A DNA stretch of 22,441 nucleotides from Chrysiogenales bacterium. GTDB lineage: Bacteria > Acidobacteriota > Aminicenantia > UBA2199. The DNA is taken from positions 1 through 22,441 of the forward strand of contig SPCN01000006.1 in assembly GCA_004525465.1 (NCBI GenBank). Reading direction: 5' to 3'. The translations under genes and the position numbers were made by a program. Below are positions 6,615 to 15,811 of the stretch, piece after piece; within the stretch, counting starts at the first letter, position 1, and each line of letters begins with the position of its first letter. Under the pieces are notes generated by a model. The model ran no database searches and was not told the origin of the DNA. It was given only the letters and a program-made list of their open reading frames with translations.

Positions 6615-7646
6615 ATGGGGTTATTGGCAAACATGTACAATTATTTTTCTTCCGATCTGGCTATCGATCTGGGTACGGCCAACACTCTAGTTTATATCCG
6701 GGGCCGGGGGATCGTTCTGCGGGAACCTTCCATTGTAGTGGTGGATGACCGAAACGGCAGGATCCAAGCGGTTGGAATGGAAGCCAAAGATATGCTGGGC
6801 AAAACTCCGGCCAATATCCGCGCCATAAGGCCCATGAAAGATGGAGTAATCGCCGATTTTGAAACCACTGAAAAAATGCTGCAATATTTCATTAAAAAGA
6901 CAAGAACCGGGAATCAATTGCTGAAGCCGCGCATCGTGATCGGCATTCCTTCCGAAATCACTCAGGTGGAGCGGCGGGCTGTGCGCGATGCTGCCCTGCG
7001 TGCCCGTGCCAATGAAGTTTTTCTTATTGAACAGGCCATGGCCGCGGCCATCGGCGCCGATCTGCCGATCACCGAACCCGGGGGAAATATGATTGTAGAT
7101 ATCGGCGGCGGCACGACGGATGTTGCGGTCATCTCCCTCTCCGGCATCGTGATCTCCAAATCGATCCGCATTGCCAGCAACGAAATGGACGAAGCCATCA
7201 TTCAATACATCAAAAAGAAATATAACCTGCTGGTTGGTGAGAGAACGGCGGAACAGATCAAAATCAAGATCGGGTCTGCTTTTCCCTTGGATGAGCCTTT
7301 GGAAATGGAAATCAAGGGCCGGGATCTTACCTATGGGATCCCCAAAACGCTCAATGTCAATGACAGTGAGATCCGTGAAGCGCTGGAAGGGGTGGTGCAG
7401 ACGCTTATTGAAGTGGTGAAAAGCACTTTGGAGAAAACCCCGCCGGAACTGGCGGCCGATATTGTCGATCGCGGCATCATCATTTGCGGCGGTGGAGCTT
7501 TGCTCAAGAACCTTGATAAACGGCTGCGGGAAGAAACATCACTGCCGATCTTTATTGCCGATGACCCGCTGTCTTCAGTGGTTTTGGGAGCAGGGAAAAT
7601 TCTGGAGAATTTACCGCTTCTGAAAAAAATCGGCAATGCGCTATAA
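6615..7646 (+). CDS. mreB: Rod shape-determining protein MreB (bacterial actin)
   Basis: ATP-dependent actin homologue that forms membrane-bound filaments and directs lateral peptidoglycan synthesis. The 343-aa length is normal. Phosphate-1 motif AIDLGTANTLVY lies near residues 15-26, followed by IRAIRPMKDGVIADFE and IGIPSEITQVERRAVRDAA. The phosphate-2 motif is MIVDIGGGTTDVAVISL and the adenosine motif is IIICGGGALLKNLDKRL. The N-terminal MGLLANMYNYF can act as the amphipathic membrane helix. The ATG at 6615 is chosen over 6609 on Shine-Dalgarno spacing. It overlaps mreC by 11 nt and heads the classical mreBCD-mrdA-rodA order. Confidence 0.98.
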   Translation: MGLLANMYNYFSSDLAIDLGTANTLVYIRGRGIVLREPSIVVVDDRNGRIQAVGMEAKDMLGKTPANIRAIRPMKDGVIADFETTEKMLQYFIKKTRTGNQLLKPRIVIGIPSEITQVERRAVRDAALRARANEVFLIEQAMAAAIGADLPITEPGGNMIVDIGGGTTDVAVISLSGIVISKSIRIASNEMDEAIIQYIKKKYNLLVGERTAEQIKIKIGSAFPLDEPLEMEIKGRDLTYGIPKTLNVNDSEIREALEGVVQTLIEVVKSTLEKTPPELAADIVDRGIIICGGGALLKNLDKRLREETSLPIFIADDPLSSVVLGAGKILENLPLLKKIGNAL

Positions 7647-8454
7647 TCCTGGCAAGAGTGAACTCAGCACTGAAAAAAAATCAGCTGTTCTGGTTCTAAT
7701 ACTTTTTGTCAATTTGATCCTGATCTCTTCTCAGATTATTTTAAAAAATCGCCAATCGCTGCTGCAATCGGTGATTGCCAACATGCTCATGCCTCTGCAG
7801 ATCACGTTTCAAAAATCATCCGATTTTGTCAGTGCTGAGTTGGACCGTTACTTTTTTTTGCGAAATATATTTAAAAAATACCAGGTGCTGAAAAAACAAT
7901 ATTTGGACCTGCGGATTCAAGTTTACGCACTGAAAAGTGAGCTCCGCGATCTGAACGTTCTGGCCCAGGTCAAAAAAAATTCCCATAAATTTGTTCTGGC
8001 CACCGTGGTTTCGGTTGACGTGAATTTCCCCTACGCCCAGGTCATGATCGATCAGGGAATGCGCGCCGGTCTGGCGGAAAATGATGTGGTGCTGAACACC
8101 GATGCCGAATTGGTCGGGAAAATAATCAAGCCGCTGACCGCTTTTTCAGCCCAGGTTCGCCTGATAACCAGTTCCATCGGCGGCACCGGAGCGTATATTG
8201 AGAGCAACATGCTGGAAGGTCTGCTCAAGGGCGACAACCGTGCGGAATGCAGCTTCCAATATCTCCTGGCCAACAAGGCGGTGAGCCTTGGTGATATCGT
8301 GATCACTTCTGGAACTGATTTGATTTATCCCAATTACCTGCCGATTGGCAAGGTGATCAAGATTGACAAGGATTATTTGACCCAAAGGATTCAGGTAAGG
8401 CCTTTTTTTGTAGACAAGCCTCTGAAAAAGCTGATGGTATTGCTGCATGAATAA
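7636..8454 (+). CDS. mreC: Rod shape-determining protein MreC
   Basis: Bitopic inner-membrane scaffold of the elongasome whose periplasmic part contacts PBP2. The 272-aa protein has a single hydrophobic helix at about residues 15-35, a coiled-coil stretch at about 70-110 (QVLKKQYLDLRIQVYALKSELRDL), then the two beta domains typical of MreC. These include ATVVSVDVNFPYAQVMIDQG and the C-terminal GDIVITSGTDLIYPNYLPIGKV. The ATG at 7636 overlaps the mreB 3' end by 11 nt, and the stop overlaps mreD by 8 nt. Confidence 0.95.
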   Translation: MRYNPGKSELSTEKKSAVLVLILFVNLILISSQIILKNRQSLLQSVIANMLMPLQITFQKSSDFVSAELDRYFFLRNIFKKYQVLKKQYLDLRIQVYALKSELRDLNVLAQVKKNSHKFVLATVVSVDVNFPYAQVMIDQGMRAGLAENDVVLNTDAELVGKIIKPLTAFSAQVRLITSSIGGTGAYIESNMLEGLLKGDNRAECSFQYLLANKAVSLGDIVITSGTDLIYPNYLPIGKVIKIDKDYLTQRIQVRPFFVDKPLKKLMVLLHE

Positions 8455-8920
8455 CCGTTTACGGAATATTCTTTTGGTTGCCTTGGTCATCGGCCAGTTC
8501 GTTATTTCCCGTAATTACCATTCATGGCGCTTGAATATTGATCTGCTTTATCTGATCATCTTTTATATTGCCATTAAATCAGGTTTCATATCCAGCGTAC
8601 TCAGTGCAGCTTTCATTGGTCTTTGTTCCGATTATCTTTCCGGAGGTGTCTTGGGCGCTTTTTCATTTTCACGAATTCTGGCCGCCTTTTTTTTGAATGC
8701 CCTGGCCAGATTCCTGGATTTAAAAAAGAACGTGTTCATCTTTTTACTGATCTTCGTCTCCCTGTTCTTGTCCAATTTAGTGGCCTTTGTTTTTCATGTT
8801 CTGATCTTCAATCTCAAAATCACGACCAGTCTCCTTTTCTATCAGCCGCTGACAACCGCTGTCGTCGGCACGATCATTTTGGGATTAAAGAAAGTGAAAT
8901 CCCTTCTGGATGTATCTTAG
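8447..8920 (+). CDS. mreD: Rod shape-determining protein MreD
   Basis: Small inner-membrane protein (157 aa) of the elongasome, with about five hydrophobic helices and almost no soluble part. The segment GLCSDYLSGGVLGAFSFSRILAAF matches the conserved MreD core (D, G and P/G-rich turn between helices). Sequence conservation in this family is weak, so the name rests partly on position between mreC (8-nt overlap) and mrdA (11-nt overlap). Confidence 0.92.
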   Translation: MNNRLRNILLVALVIGQFVISRNYHSWRLNIDLLYLIIFYIAIKSGFISSVLSAAFIGLCSDYLSGGVLGAFSFSRILAAFFLNALARFLDLKKNVFIFLLIFVSLFLSNLVAFVFHVLIFNLKITTSLLFYQPLTTAVVGTIILGLKKVKSLLDVS

Positions 8921-10727
8921 CAAACGGAAAATCAGCTCCGACTTTGTAAAAAGGGCGGCCATCGTCTCGACTGTTTTTCTGTTTGTCGTATTTTTTTTCA
9001 TTTTTGCTGCTTTTTGGAGCATCCAGATCGTTCACAATGAAAAGTACACCAAACTGGCCATGAGAAACATCACCCGGGTTATTGAATTGCCGGCGCCGCG
9101 GGGCATGATCGTGGACCGGTTGGGAAGGGTGCTCGCCGAAAACAAGATCAATTTTACCCTGTTCCTGGTCCGGGAAAACGTGGAAAATTTGGAAAAAACC
9201 ATTGAAAAAGCCAGTAATTTTTCCGGCAAGAGCGTTGCCGCCGTCCGCCAGATCATTGACAAATACAAAAAACACTCCGGTTTTTACCGTATCCCGATCA
9301 AAAGCAATCTGCCCCAGGAGACGGTTATTTTTATCCAGAGCCGGCAGGACGAATTTCCTGAATTTGAGATTGGCATGGAACCCAGCCGGACCTATCCGCT
9401 GGCCCACCGCGCCGCCCACGTGTTGGGCCATATCTCTGAAATCACCGAAGCGGAATTGAATGCCGACAAGCCTGGAATCTATGGTTTTGGGGATCTGGTC
9501 GGCCGCAGCGGCATCGAGAATCAAGGCGAGACGTTTTTACGGGGAGTGAAGGGCAGCCAGACCGTGATCAAGAATAATGTGGAGAGGATCCAGCGCATCA
9601 GTTCTGAAGTCAAGCCCGAAATCGGTGAGACCGTTGTCCTCACCCTGGATTTGCGTTTGCAGGAATTCATTGAAAATCTTTTCGCTAATGAAAGCGGCGC
9701 GGTCGGAGTCCTGGACCTGAAAACCGGCGGCGTCCTGGCTTTGGTCAGCAAGCCCGATTTCAATCCCGAAATATTTTCCAGGGAAATGGGGCTGGAAGAA
9801 TGGCAGGCGATAAGCAATGATCCGCAAAAACCTCTGCAAAACAAGTTTTTACAGGGGATTTATTCGCCGGGTTCCGTCTTTAAAATCATCATGGCCTTGG
9901 CCGGGCTGCAGGAAAAAATCATCTCTCCCAATTCAGCGGTTTTTTGCTCGGGCAGCCAGGTCTTTTATGATCGCGTGTTTCACTGTTGGAATCCGGGCGG
10001 GCACGGGGCGGTAAACCTCTTTGCCGCCCTGCAGAATTCCTGCAATATTTACTTCTACAATCTGGGCATGAAAATGGACATCGACACCATAGCCAGCTAT
10101 GCCCACCTCATGGGCCTGGGAAAAGAAAGCGGTATCGATCTGCCCAATGAAAAAGCCGGGCTCGTGCCCGGCAGCGCCTGGAAAATGAGTACTTTTAACC
10201 AGAGGTGGTTCCCGGGTGAAACCATTTCAGTTTCGATCGGTCACGGCAGCCTAAACGTTACACCTGCGCAAATGCTCAAACTGATCGCCACCGTGGCTTT
10301 GCGCGGGCGGATGCCGAAACTGCATCTGCTGCAAAGAATTGAAAAGCAGGGAAAAGTCGTCAGGGAATTCACGGCCGGATTTTCCAGGGTTCCCATAGAC
10401 GAAAAATATTTCGAGCTGCTCATTGAGGGCCTGTTCCGGGTGGTCAACAGCGAAGGAACCGGACGGGCGGCAAGGATCGATGGTCTGGACATCTGCGGCA
10501 AAACTGGCACATCCCAGATCATCGCCATGGAAAATCCCCGCTATAAAAAGTTGACCCAGGAAAAAAAATTCAAGCCTCATTCCTGGTTCGTGTCGTTTGC
10601 TCCCAGAGTGAACCCGCGTCTGGCCATGGTGGTCCTGGTTGAAAACGGAGGCGACGCCGGTGCCATTGCCGCGCCGCTGGCGGCCCAGATCTACAAAAAG
10701 TATTTTGAAAATGAAGGACTACTTTAA
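8910..10727 (+). CDS. mrdA: Peptidoglycan D,D-transpeptidase PBP2
   Basis: Class B penicillin-binding protein that cross-links lateral-wall peptidoglycan together with RodA. The 605-aa protein has an N-terminal membrane anchor at about residues 17-37, then the PBP dimer domain (PAPRGMIVDRLGRVLAEN, HVLGHISEI, GRSGIENQGE). The transpeptidase domain has all three active-site motifs: SVFK with nucleophile Ser322, SCN at 377-379, and KTGT at 531-534. The length is typical. It overlaps mreD by 11 nt and rodA by 17 nt. The PBP2 rather than PBP3/FtsI assignment follows from its mreD-rodA context. Confidence 0.96.
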   Translation: MYLSKRKISSDFVKRAAIVSTVFLFVVFFFIFAAFWSIQIVHNEKYTKLAMRNITRVIELPAPRGMIVDRLGRVLAENKINFTLFLVRENVENLEKTIEKASNFSGKSVAAVRQIIDKYKKHSGFYRIPIKSNLPQETVIFIQSRQDEFPEFEIGMEPSRTYPLAHRAAHVLGHISEITEAELNADKPGIYGFGDLVGRSGIENQGETFLRGVKGSQTVIKNNVERIQRISSEVKPEIGETVVLTLDLRLQEFIENLFANESGAVGVLDLKTGGVLALVSKPDFNPEIFSREMGLEEWQAISNDPQKPLQNKFLQGIYSPGSVFKIIMALAGLQEKIISPNSAVFCSGSQVFYDRVFHCWNPGGHGAVNLFAALQNSCNIYFYNLGMKMDIDTIASYAHLMGLGKESGIDLPNEKAGLVPGSAWKMSTFNQRWFPGETISVSIGHGSLNVTPAQMLKLIATVALRGRMPKLHLLQRIEKQGKVVREFTAGFSRVPIDEKYFELLIEGLFRVVNSEGTGRAARIDGLDICGKTGTSQIIAMENPRYKKLTQEKKFKPHSWFVSFAPRVNPRLAMVVLVENGGDAGAIAAPLAAQIYKKYFENEGLL

Positions 10728-11781
10728 ATATTTCGACAAGTTCACTTTTGCTTTGCTGCTACTGCTTTCCGTGATCAGCATTTTCCTGATTTACAGCGCC
10801 GGTCATTCTTCACACGAAACCCATTATCTGAAACAGGCGGTTTGGTTGATTGTTTCATTGCTGCTTTTTTTTATCGTTTTTGTACTTAAAACCGATTTCA
10901 TTTTCCGCAATGCCTTCGCTGTGTATCTGGCTCTGATTGTCATCCTGGTTATGCAAATTGTTTTGGGCGGCACGGTGGCCAAGACCAAAAGCTGGTTCCG
11001 GCTCTGGGGAATCGGTTTCCAGTTTTCCGAATTCGTCAAGATCCCGCTGGCATTGTACCTGGCCAAGATGCTGACCCAGTTCGAAGTGATTGATTGGAAA
11101 GCATTTGTCAAATTGATGGTGGTCATCGTTGCCCCCGTGGCCTTGATCATCCTCCAGCCCGACATGGGCGTTTCGTTCATTCTCTGTTCCTTCGTCCCTT
11201 TGGTGATCTTGTTGAAAAAAGTCAAGCCTGCCGTGCTGGTGATCTCACTGTTGCTGGTCGTTTTCAGCGGTATGATTGGCTGGTATTCCATTTTGAGACC
11301 CTACCAGAGGGATCGCATCATCTCTTTTCTGAATCCCTCTGAATACAAAACCTCCACCGGCTATCATATCATCCAGTCAAAGATCGCCATCGGTTCAGGT
11401 GGGTTGGGTGGCAAGGGTTACCTGAAAGGCTCACAGTCGCAATACCAGTTCCTGCCGGCGCGGCATACCGACTTCATCATTTCGGTGATCGGTGAGGAAT
11501 TCGGATTCATCAATACCAGCTTGCTGTTTTTTGTGTTCTTCATCTTCTTTTACCGTCAATTCAAATTCAATTTTAAAAACGACGAGGAATTTTATTTCAT
11601 CTACCTTTTCAACGGTCTGATCTTGTTCCAATTCATAATCAATGTGACCATGGCCATCGGCTTTTTCCCGGTTCTGGGAATATCGCTGCCCTTTGTTTCT
11701 TATGGTGGTTCATCGCTGCTCTCCCTCTTCATCGGCGAAGCGATTGTCTTCCGCATTAAAATCAACAATTATCTAACATGA
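10711..11781 (+). CDS. rodA: Peptidoglycan glycosyltransferase RodA (SEDS family)
   Basis: Polymerises lipid II into glycan strands in the inner membrane as the SEDS partner of PBP2. The 356-aa protein has about ten hydrophobic helices. Family landmarks include KSWFRLWGIGFQFSEFVKIPLAL, the loop LQPDMGVSFIL, IIQSKIAIGSGGLGGKGYLKGSQSQ, LPARHTDFIISVIGEEFGF, and the C-terminal GISLPFVSYGGSSLLSLFI. The frame is open upstream inside mrdA, but the ATG at 10711 gives the normal N-terminus (MKDYFKYFDKFTFALLLL). It overlaps mrdA by 17 nt and shares an ATGA junction with the next gene. Confidence 0.96.
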   Translation: MKDYFKYFDKFTFALLLLLSVISIFLIYSAGHSSHETHYLKQAVWLIVSLLLFFIVFVLKTDFIFRNAFAVYLALIVILVMQIVLGGTVAKTKSWFRLWGIGFQFSEFVKIPLALYLAKMLTQFEVIDWKAFVKLMVVIVAPVALIILQPDMGVSFILCSFVPLVILLKKVKPAVLVISLLLVVFSGMIGWYSILRPYQRDRIISFLNPSEYKTSTGYHIIQSKIAIGSGGLGGKGYLKGSQSQYQFLPARHTDFIISVIGEEFGFINTSLLFFVFFIFFYRQFKFNFKNDEEFYFIYLFNGLILFQFIINVTMAIGFFPVLGISLPFVSYGGSSLLSLFIGEAIVFRIKINNYLT

Positions 11782-14177
11782 ACAGCCGTGAACTATTGGG
11801 CCGCTTAAAAAATCCCCAGGCATTCATAGGCAGGGAGATCAACGCCAACCGCCGGGAATTCAAGAGCAGCGATATCAACATTTGCCTGGTTTTTCCCGAC
11901 ACCTACGCCATCGGCATGAGTCATTCCGGGATGAAGATCCTCTATCATTTGCTCAACGGCATGGACGGCGTGCATGCCGAGAGGGCTTTTGTTCCTGAGC
12001 CGGAAAATATCGCGATTTTCAATGAAAACAAGGTGCCCTTGTTTTCTCTGGAAAATAAGATACCGCTGGCAAGTTTCGACCTGATCGGCTTTTCCCTGCT
12101 GAGTGAACTGAATTTCACCAACGTGCTGCAAGTCCTGGAAATGAGCGGCTTGCCCTTGCTTTCCGCCCAACGCCAGGAAGGGGGTCCGTGGGTGGCTGCC
12201 GGGGGCATTGCCGTGGCCAATCCTGAGCCCATGCGTGCCTTTATTGATCTTTTCGCGTTTGGTGACGGTGAAGCAATTTTTCCGGATTTGATCGCCGTAT
12301 TGAAATCGGCGCGGAGCCAAAAAAAAAACCGGGTCGCGGTGTTGAAGGATTTTGACCGCGTGGATGGGGTCTATGTCCCCAGCCTGTATGCTTTGAAAAA
12401 AGCGGGCCGCTTTATGGTTCCCGATCTCGGCGGCAAGCAGATTAAAAAACGGGTGTGCCTGGACCTGAACCGTATCCAGGCCGAGCCAGGGGAGATCGTA
12501 CCCATTTGCGATGTGGTCTTCAACCGTCTGAATGTGGAGATCGCCCGCGGTTGTCCGCAAAATTGTCGCTTCTGCCAGGCCAAATCTTATTACGCGCCCT
12601 TTCGTTACCGGGAACCCGGTTTCATCCTTGATTTCATTAAGGAATCTCTGGCTGCGACCGGTTATGAGTCTTTTTCTCTGGCTTCGCTGAGTTCCGGCGA
12701 TTATCCCGGCCTGGCGGAACTGCTGCAGCGGATCCCAACGATCATTCAGCCGGATATTTCCTTTTCCATTCCCTCGCTGCGCCCTTCGACCCTGAGCGAT
12801 GAAATGCTTTCCATTTTGGCCATGTTCCGCAAAACCGGAATCACCATCGTCCCTGAAGCAGGCAGTGAGCGTCTGCGTCGGGTCATCAATAAAAATGTCA
12901 CGGATGCCGAGATTTTTCAGGCCCTTGATATTGCCTGGCGGCACCGCTGGCAGAAAATAAAAATGTATTTCATGCTTGGCTTGCCCGGTGAGACCATGGA
13001 AGACATTGAAGCCATTGTCCTGTTGTTGGAAAAGATACTGGCCCAGGCCCGGACCCGCCAGGTACGGATCAATATCCATGCTTCTTTCTCATCCTTCGTT
13101 CCCAAACCGCATACTCCGCTGCAATGGGCGGCCAGGGCTCCTGTCGCGGAACTGGAAGAAAAAATGGCCTTGATAAAAAAACGGCTAAAACGTCACAAAA
13201 ACATTGATCTTGATTTTCATTCTGCCTCCCGGGGTATGATCGAGACCATTTTGGCGCGCGGCGACGCCCGTGTTGGCGAGATTTTGCTGCAAGCCTTCCG
13301 GCGCGGGGAGACCTTCAGCGCCTGGGATATCCATTTCCATTTGCCGGTATGGGAGGAATTAATCGGACTGGAGGCTGGAACTGATTTTCTGTCCGAGTTT
13401 CCGTTGGATTCAGAATTCCCCTGGGATTTCATCCAATTGAATTTCCATAAACCATTCCTGGTTGAGGAGTACAGGCGAAGCCGGGATGGTGAAGTGACGC
13501 GGCCTTGTAGCGGGCAGGATTGCGCCGCCTGTAATGGCTGCCTGTTCGGCCGCAGGGAATTTCCGTCTTCGCTTTGGGCAAGCCCTGCGGGACCGGCACT
13601 CACCCCCCCCGATGTGTACCGGCGGCTGCGCCTGCGCTATGAGAAGAAAGACGACCTGCGCTTCCTTTCACATTTGGCTATGATGCAATTTCTGGAACGG
13701 CTTTTACGAAAATCAGGCCTGCTTTTCAAATACAGTGAAGGGTTTCATCCACGCATTAAAATGGCCGCTCTGCCGCCGCTGCCAGTCGGTGCCCAAGGAT
13801 TTAATGAGGCGATCGAGGTCTTTGTAGCCGGCAGTCTGGAGGACAAGGAAGTTCTGGAAACATTAAACCGGTCGCTGCCGGACTTCCAGTTCCAAAAGGC
13901 CTCTTTTGTCAATGCCGACTCTTCATTTCACAAGGAATTGCAGTCAGTCGAATTATTCTTTGTATGGGGAGAGGTGCGGCCCGACCATAAGGAGATCGCG
14001 GCACTGCTGTTTGCCGGCGACAGCTTTTCAATTGACGAAAAAGGCCTGGCTTTGAGAATGGATTACGCACATGGAGGCCAGGAGCGTTTCGCCCGTATAT
14101 ACAAGCTGCTGGACCCGGAGCGGAAATGGACATCCCATTTGAGCCGGACAGCGGTCAGTTTTAAAAATGAAAATTGA
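11778..14177 (+). CDS. B12-binding radical SAM protein fused to DUF2344 (TIGR03960 + TIGR03936 type)
   Basis: Protein of 799 aa joining two units that many bacteria encode as neighbouring genes. The N-terminal ~200 residues resemble a B12-binding Rossmann domain (CLVFPDTYAIGMSHSGMKILYHLLN; WVAAGGIAVANPEPM). The radical SAM core carries the 4Fe-4S motif Cys259-x3-Cys263-x2-Cys266 (GCPQNCRFC) with downstream SLSSGDYPGL and TIVPEAGSERLRRVINKN. A second Cys cluster at 577, 582, 585 and 588 ends the TIGR03960 part. From about residue 613, YEKKDDLRFLSHLAMMQFLERLLRKSGL starts the DUF2344 domain. The reaction is unknown; RNA modification or methylation is a common guess, supported here by the flanking rRNA methyltransferase and queH. 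ATGA overlap with rodA. Confidence 0.9.
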   Translation: MNSRELLGRLKNPQAFIGREINANRREFKSSDINICLVFPDTYAIGMSHSGMKILYHLLNGMDGVHAERAFVPEPENIAIFNENKVPLFSLENKIPLASFDLIGFSLLSELNFTNVLQVLEMSGLPLLSAQRQEGGPWVAAGGIAVANPEPMRAFIDLFAFGDGEAIFPDLIAVLKSARSQKKNRVAVLKDFDRVDGVYVPSLYALKKAGRFMVPDLGGKQIKKRVCLDLNRIQAEPGEIVPICDVVFNRLNVEIARGCPQNCRFCQAKSYYAPFRYREPGFILDFIKESLAATGYESFSLASLSSGDYPGLAELLQRIPTIIQPDISFSIPSLRPSTLSDEMLSILAMFRKTGITIVPEAGSERLRRVINKNVTDAEIFQALDIAWRHRWQKIKMYFMLGLPGETMEDIEAIVLLLEKILAQARTRQVRINIHASFSSFVPKPHTPLQWAARAPVAELEEKMALIKKRLKRHKNIDLDFHSASRGMIETILARGDARVGEILLQAFRRGETFSAWDIHFHLPVWEELIGLEAGTDFLSEFPLDSEFPWDFIQLNFHKPFLVEEYRRSRDGEVTRPCSGQDCAACNGCLFGRREFPSSLWASPAGPALTPPDVYRRLRLRYEKKDDLRFLSHLAMMQFLERLLRKSGLLFKYSEGFHPRIKMAALPPLPVGAQGFNEAIEVFVAGSLEDKEVLETLNRSLPDFQFQKASFVNADSSFHKELQSVELFFVWGEVRPDHKEIAALLFAGDSFSIDEKGLALRMDYAHGGQERFARIYKLLDPERKWTSHLSRTAVSFKNEN

Positions 14178-14922
14178 AATCACTTCCCGCGCCAATCCCC
14201 GCTTGAAGGAATTGCTGGCTGTAAAGGAAAAGCTTTTCTTTTTTGAAGGGGAAAAATTGGTCTGCGACATCCTGACCCGCCAACTCATTGTGAACCAACT
14301 GCTTGTAAGTCAGCAAGGAGAAAAATATCTGCCCGAGATCGCGGCCACGGTCAAAGAATACTGGCAGGTCAGCAGCCAGGTGCTGGAAAAAGTCTCCGAC
14401 CTGAAAAGTTCACCGCCGTTGATCGCCGTGCTGGACATACCGCAAAGAGAAATCGATTTCAGCCTGGAAAAAATCGCGTTGGGTTTTGTCGGCATCCAGG
14501 ACCCGGGCAATCTGGGAACGGTATTCCGCTGCGCTTCGGCCTTTGGCATTTCTGCTTTGGCCCTGGCCGGCGGCTGCGTGCGCGCCAACCATCCCAAGGT
14601 GATCCGCAGCGCCCAAACGGCCATTCTCGATGTCCCCTTCCAGGTTTTTCCCAATGTGGATGCGTTGATCGCCAAGGCCCTGGCCCAGAACGCCCATGTC
14701 TATGTGACCGGTTCGCATCACCATGAAGCCCCCCTGCCTTTAGCGCGAATGGAATTTCCCTGCCTGCTGCTTTTCGGCAATGAGGGGCAGGGTCTGGAAC
14801 CGCTACTGCTCGAGCGTTTCCCCTTGATCCGTTTGGAACAGAAAGAACGCATCGATTCGCTCAATGTAGCCGTCAGCGCCTGCATCCTGATGCATGAGTT
14901 GCAAAGGCTTCACGGCCTGTGA
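14167..14922 (+). CDS. SpoU/TrmH family RNA 2'-O-methyltransferase
   Basis: SAM-dependent methyltransferase of the SPOUT class, 251 aa. The N-terminal substrate-binding domain begins ITSRANPRLKELLAVKEK and contains the family's FFFEGEKLV segment. The catalytic knot has motif 1 (GIQDPGNLGTVFRCASAFG), motif 2 (LLFGNEGQGLE) and motif 3 (RIDSLNVAVSACILMHE). The layout matches RlmB/TsnR-type enzymes that methylate rRNA ribose; the exact nucleotide cannot be told by eye. It overlaps the upstream B12/radical SAM gene by 11 nt and queH by 4 nt (GTGA), so it is part of the mre-headed operon. Confidence 0.92.
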   Translation: MKIEITSRANPRLKELLAVKEKLFFFEGEKLVCDILTRQLIVNQLLVSQQGEKYLPEIAATVKEYWQVSSQVLEKVSDLKSSPPLIAVLDIPQREIDFSLEKIALGFVGIQDPGNLGTVFRCASAFGISALALAGGCVRANHPKVIRSAQTAILDVPFQVFPNVDALIAKALAQNAHVYVTGSHHHEAPLPLARMEFPCLLLFGNEGQGLEPLLLERFPLIRLEQKERIDSLNVAVSACILMHELQRLHGL

Positions 14923-15473
14923 AGCAAAAACTGCTGGTCCATGTTTGCTGCGGACCCTGTTCCCTTCATGTGTGGCAGAAACTGCAAGCAGACTTTGAGC
15001 TCAGCGGGTTTTATTACAATCCCAATATCCAGCCGTTCCGGGAATTTGAGTTCCGCCGCCTGGAACTGGCAAAAATAGCGGAAAAATTCGCCTGGCCGAT
15101 GATCTGGCCCGCCCATGACATGCGGGAATGGTTTGCCGCCATAAGCGGGCTGGAGCGGGAACCCGAACGGGGCAGGCGCTGCCCGGTATGCTTCCGCTTC
15201 AGGCTGGAAAAAACGTTTAGTTACGCCCGCGAACACGGTTTTGACTGCGTGGCCTCGACCCTTTCGATCAGTCCCTATAAAGTGACCGCCCAGATTAACA
15301 ACGAGGGGCTGGCCCTGTCCGGAAAGTACGGCATCGCCTTTCTGCCCGAGAATTTCAAAAAGAACGACGGTTTTCTCAATTCCCGACGCCAGGCCCAAGC
15401 CCTGGGGGTCAAGCAGCAGGAATATTGCGGCTGTGTTTATTCCAAGGTGGAAAGGCTGCTGGGCCTGCGTTAA
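14919..15473 (+). CDS. queH: Epoxyqueuosine reductase QueH (DUF208)
   Basis: Reduces epoxyqueuosine to queuosine at tRNA position 34, the last step of queuosine synthesis, as a non-homologous replacement for QueG. The 184-aa protein shows the family's cysteine motifs: HVCCGPCS near residues 8-15, RRCPVCFRFRL in the middle (preceded by the EPERGRR stretch), and YCGCVYS near the C-terminus. These can ligate an Fe-S cluster plus a metal. STLSISPYK and the NFKKNDGF..S stretch are also typical. The start is the GTG at 14919, overlapping the previous stop as GTGA. It is the last gene of the operon, followed by a hairpin with a T-run. No other queuosine genes are in the window. Confidence 0.95.
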   Translation: MKQKLLVHVCCGPCSLHVWQKLQADFELSGFYYNPNIQPFREFEFRRLELAKIAEKFAWPMIWPAHDMREWFAAISGLEREPERGRRCPVCFRFRLEKTFSYAREHGFDCVASTLSISPYKVTAQINNEGLALSGKYGIAFLPENFKKNDGFLNSRRQAQALGVKQQEYCGCVYSKVERLLGLR

Positions 15474-15577
15474 CCAATAATCCTGGTGAACCAGTCGCTC
15501 CGTCAGGAAATGGCGCATTGCCTCATCTAAAAATCTACCTGACCGGTGATTCATTTTTTTACGGCCATTTTTCAGCC

Positions 15578-15603
15578 AGGGTTCAAAACTGGACCTTGTT
15601 TTT
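15578..15603 (+). terminator. Probable Rho-independent terminator after queH
   Basis: AGGGTTC (15578-15584) and GGACCTT (15591-15597) form a 7-bp stem including two G-T pairs, with a 6-nt loop, followed by GTTTTT (15598-15603). It lies 105 nt after the queH stop. The stem is modest in strength. Confidence 0.45.
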
Positions 15604-15750
15604 CATAAAAAAAATTATTTTCTAAATTTCCACAAAAATATCACATCCAGCCATAGACATTCCAGATAAATATCCTCAAAATACAACCATGGGAAAAATT
15701 GATTTTCCTTTAGTGTAATATCAGGAAAACAACGGCCGGGACATTTTTTA

Positions 15751-15779
15751 TTGAGATAAAAATCCAAGTGTTGTATACT
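15751..15779 (+). promoter_or_regulatory. Strong promoter of the secreted-protein gene
   Basis: TTGAGA (15751-15756), a 17-nt spacer, then TATACT (15774-15779), each matching 5 of 6 consensus bases. The start is expected near 15786, giving a leader of about 31 nt that contains a Shine-Dalgarno site. Confidence 0.65.
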
Positions 15780-15804
15780 ACATTGTAGGAGTAGCAATTA
15801 AGTA

Positions 15805-15811
15805 AAAGGAG
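15805..15811 (+). promoter_or_regulatory. Shine-Dalgarno site of the secreted-protein gene
   Basis: AAAGGAG is 5 nt before the ATG at 15817. It is one of the few clear ribosome sites in the window and fixes the start. Confidence 0.75.

Noticed and set aside
11805..13079. 424-codon open frame on the minus strand inside the radical SAM gene
   Set aside because: It lies opposite a clear radical SAM gene with all motifs. Its product is His/Gln-rich with no recognisable domain, typical of an antisense shadow frame.
14910..15554. 214-codon minus-strand frame opposite queH
   Set aside because: queH on the plus strand has all family cysteine motifs; the antisense product shows no domain.
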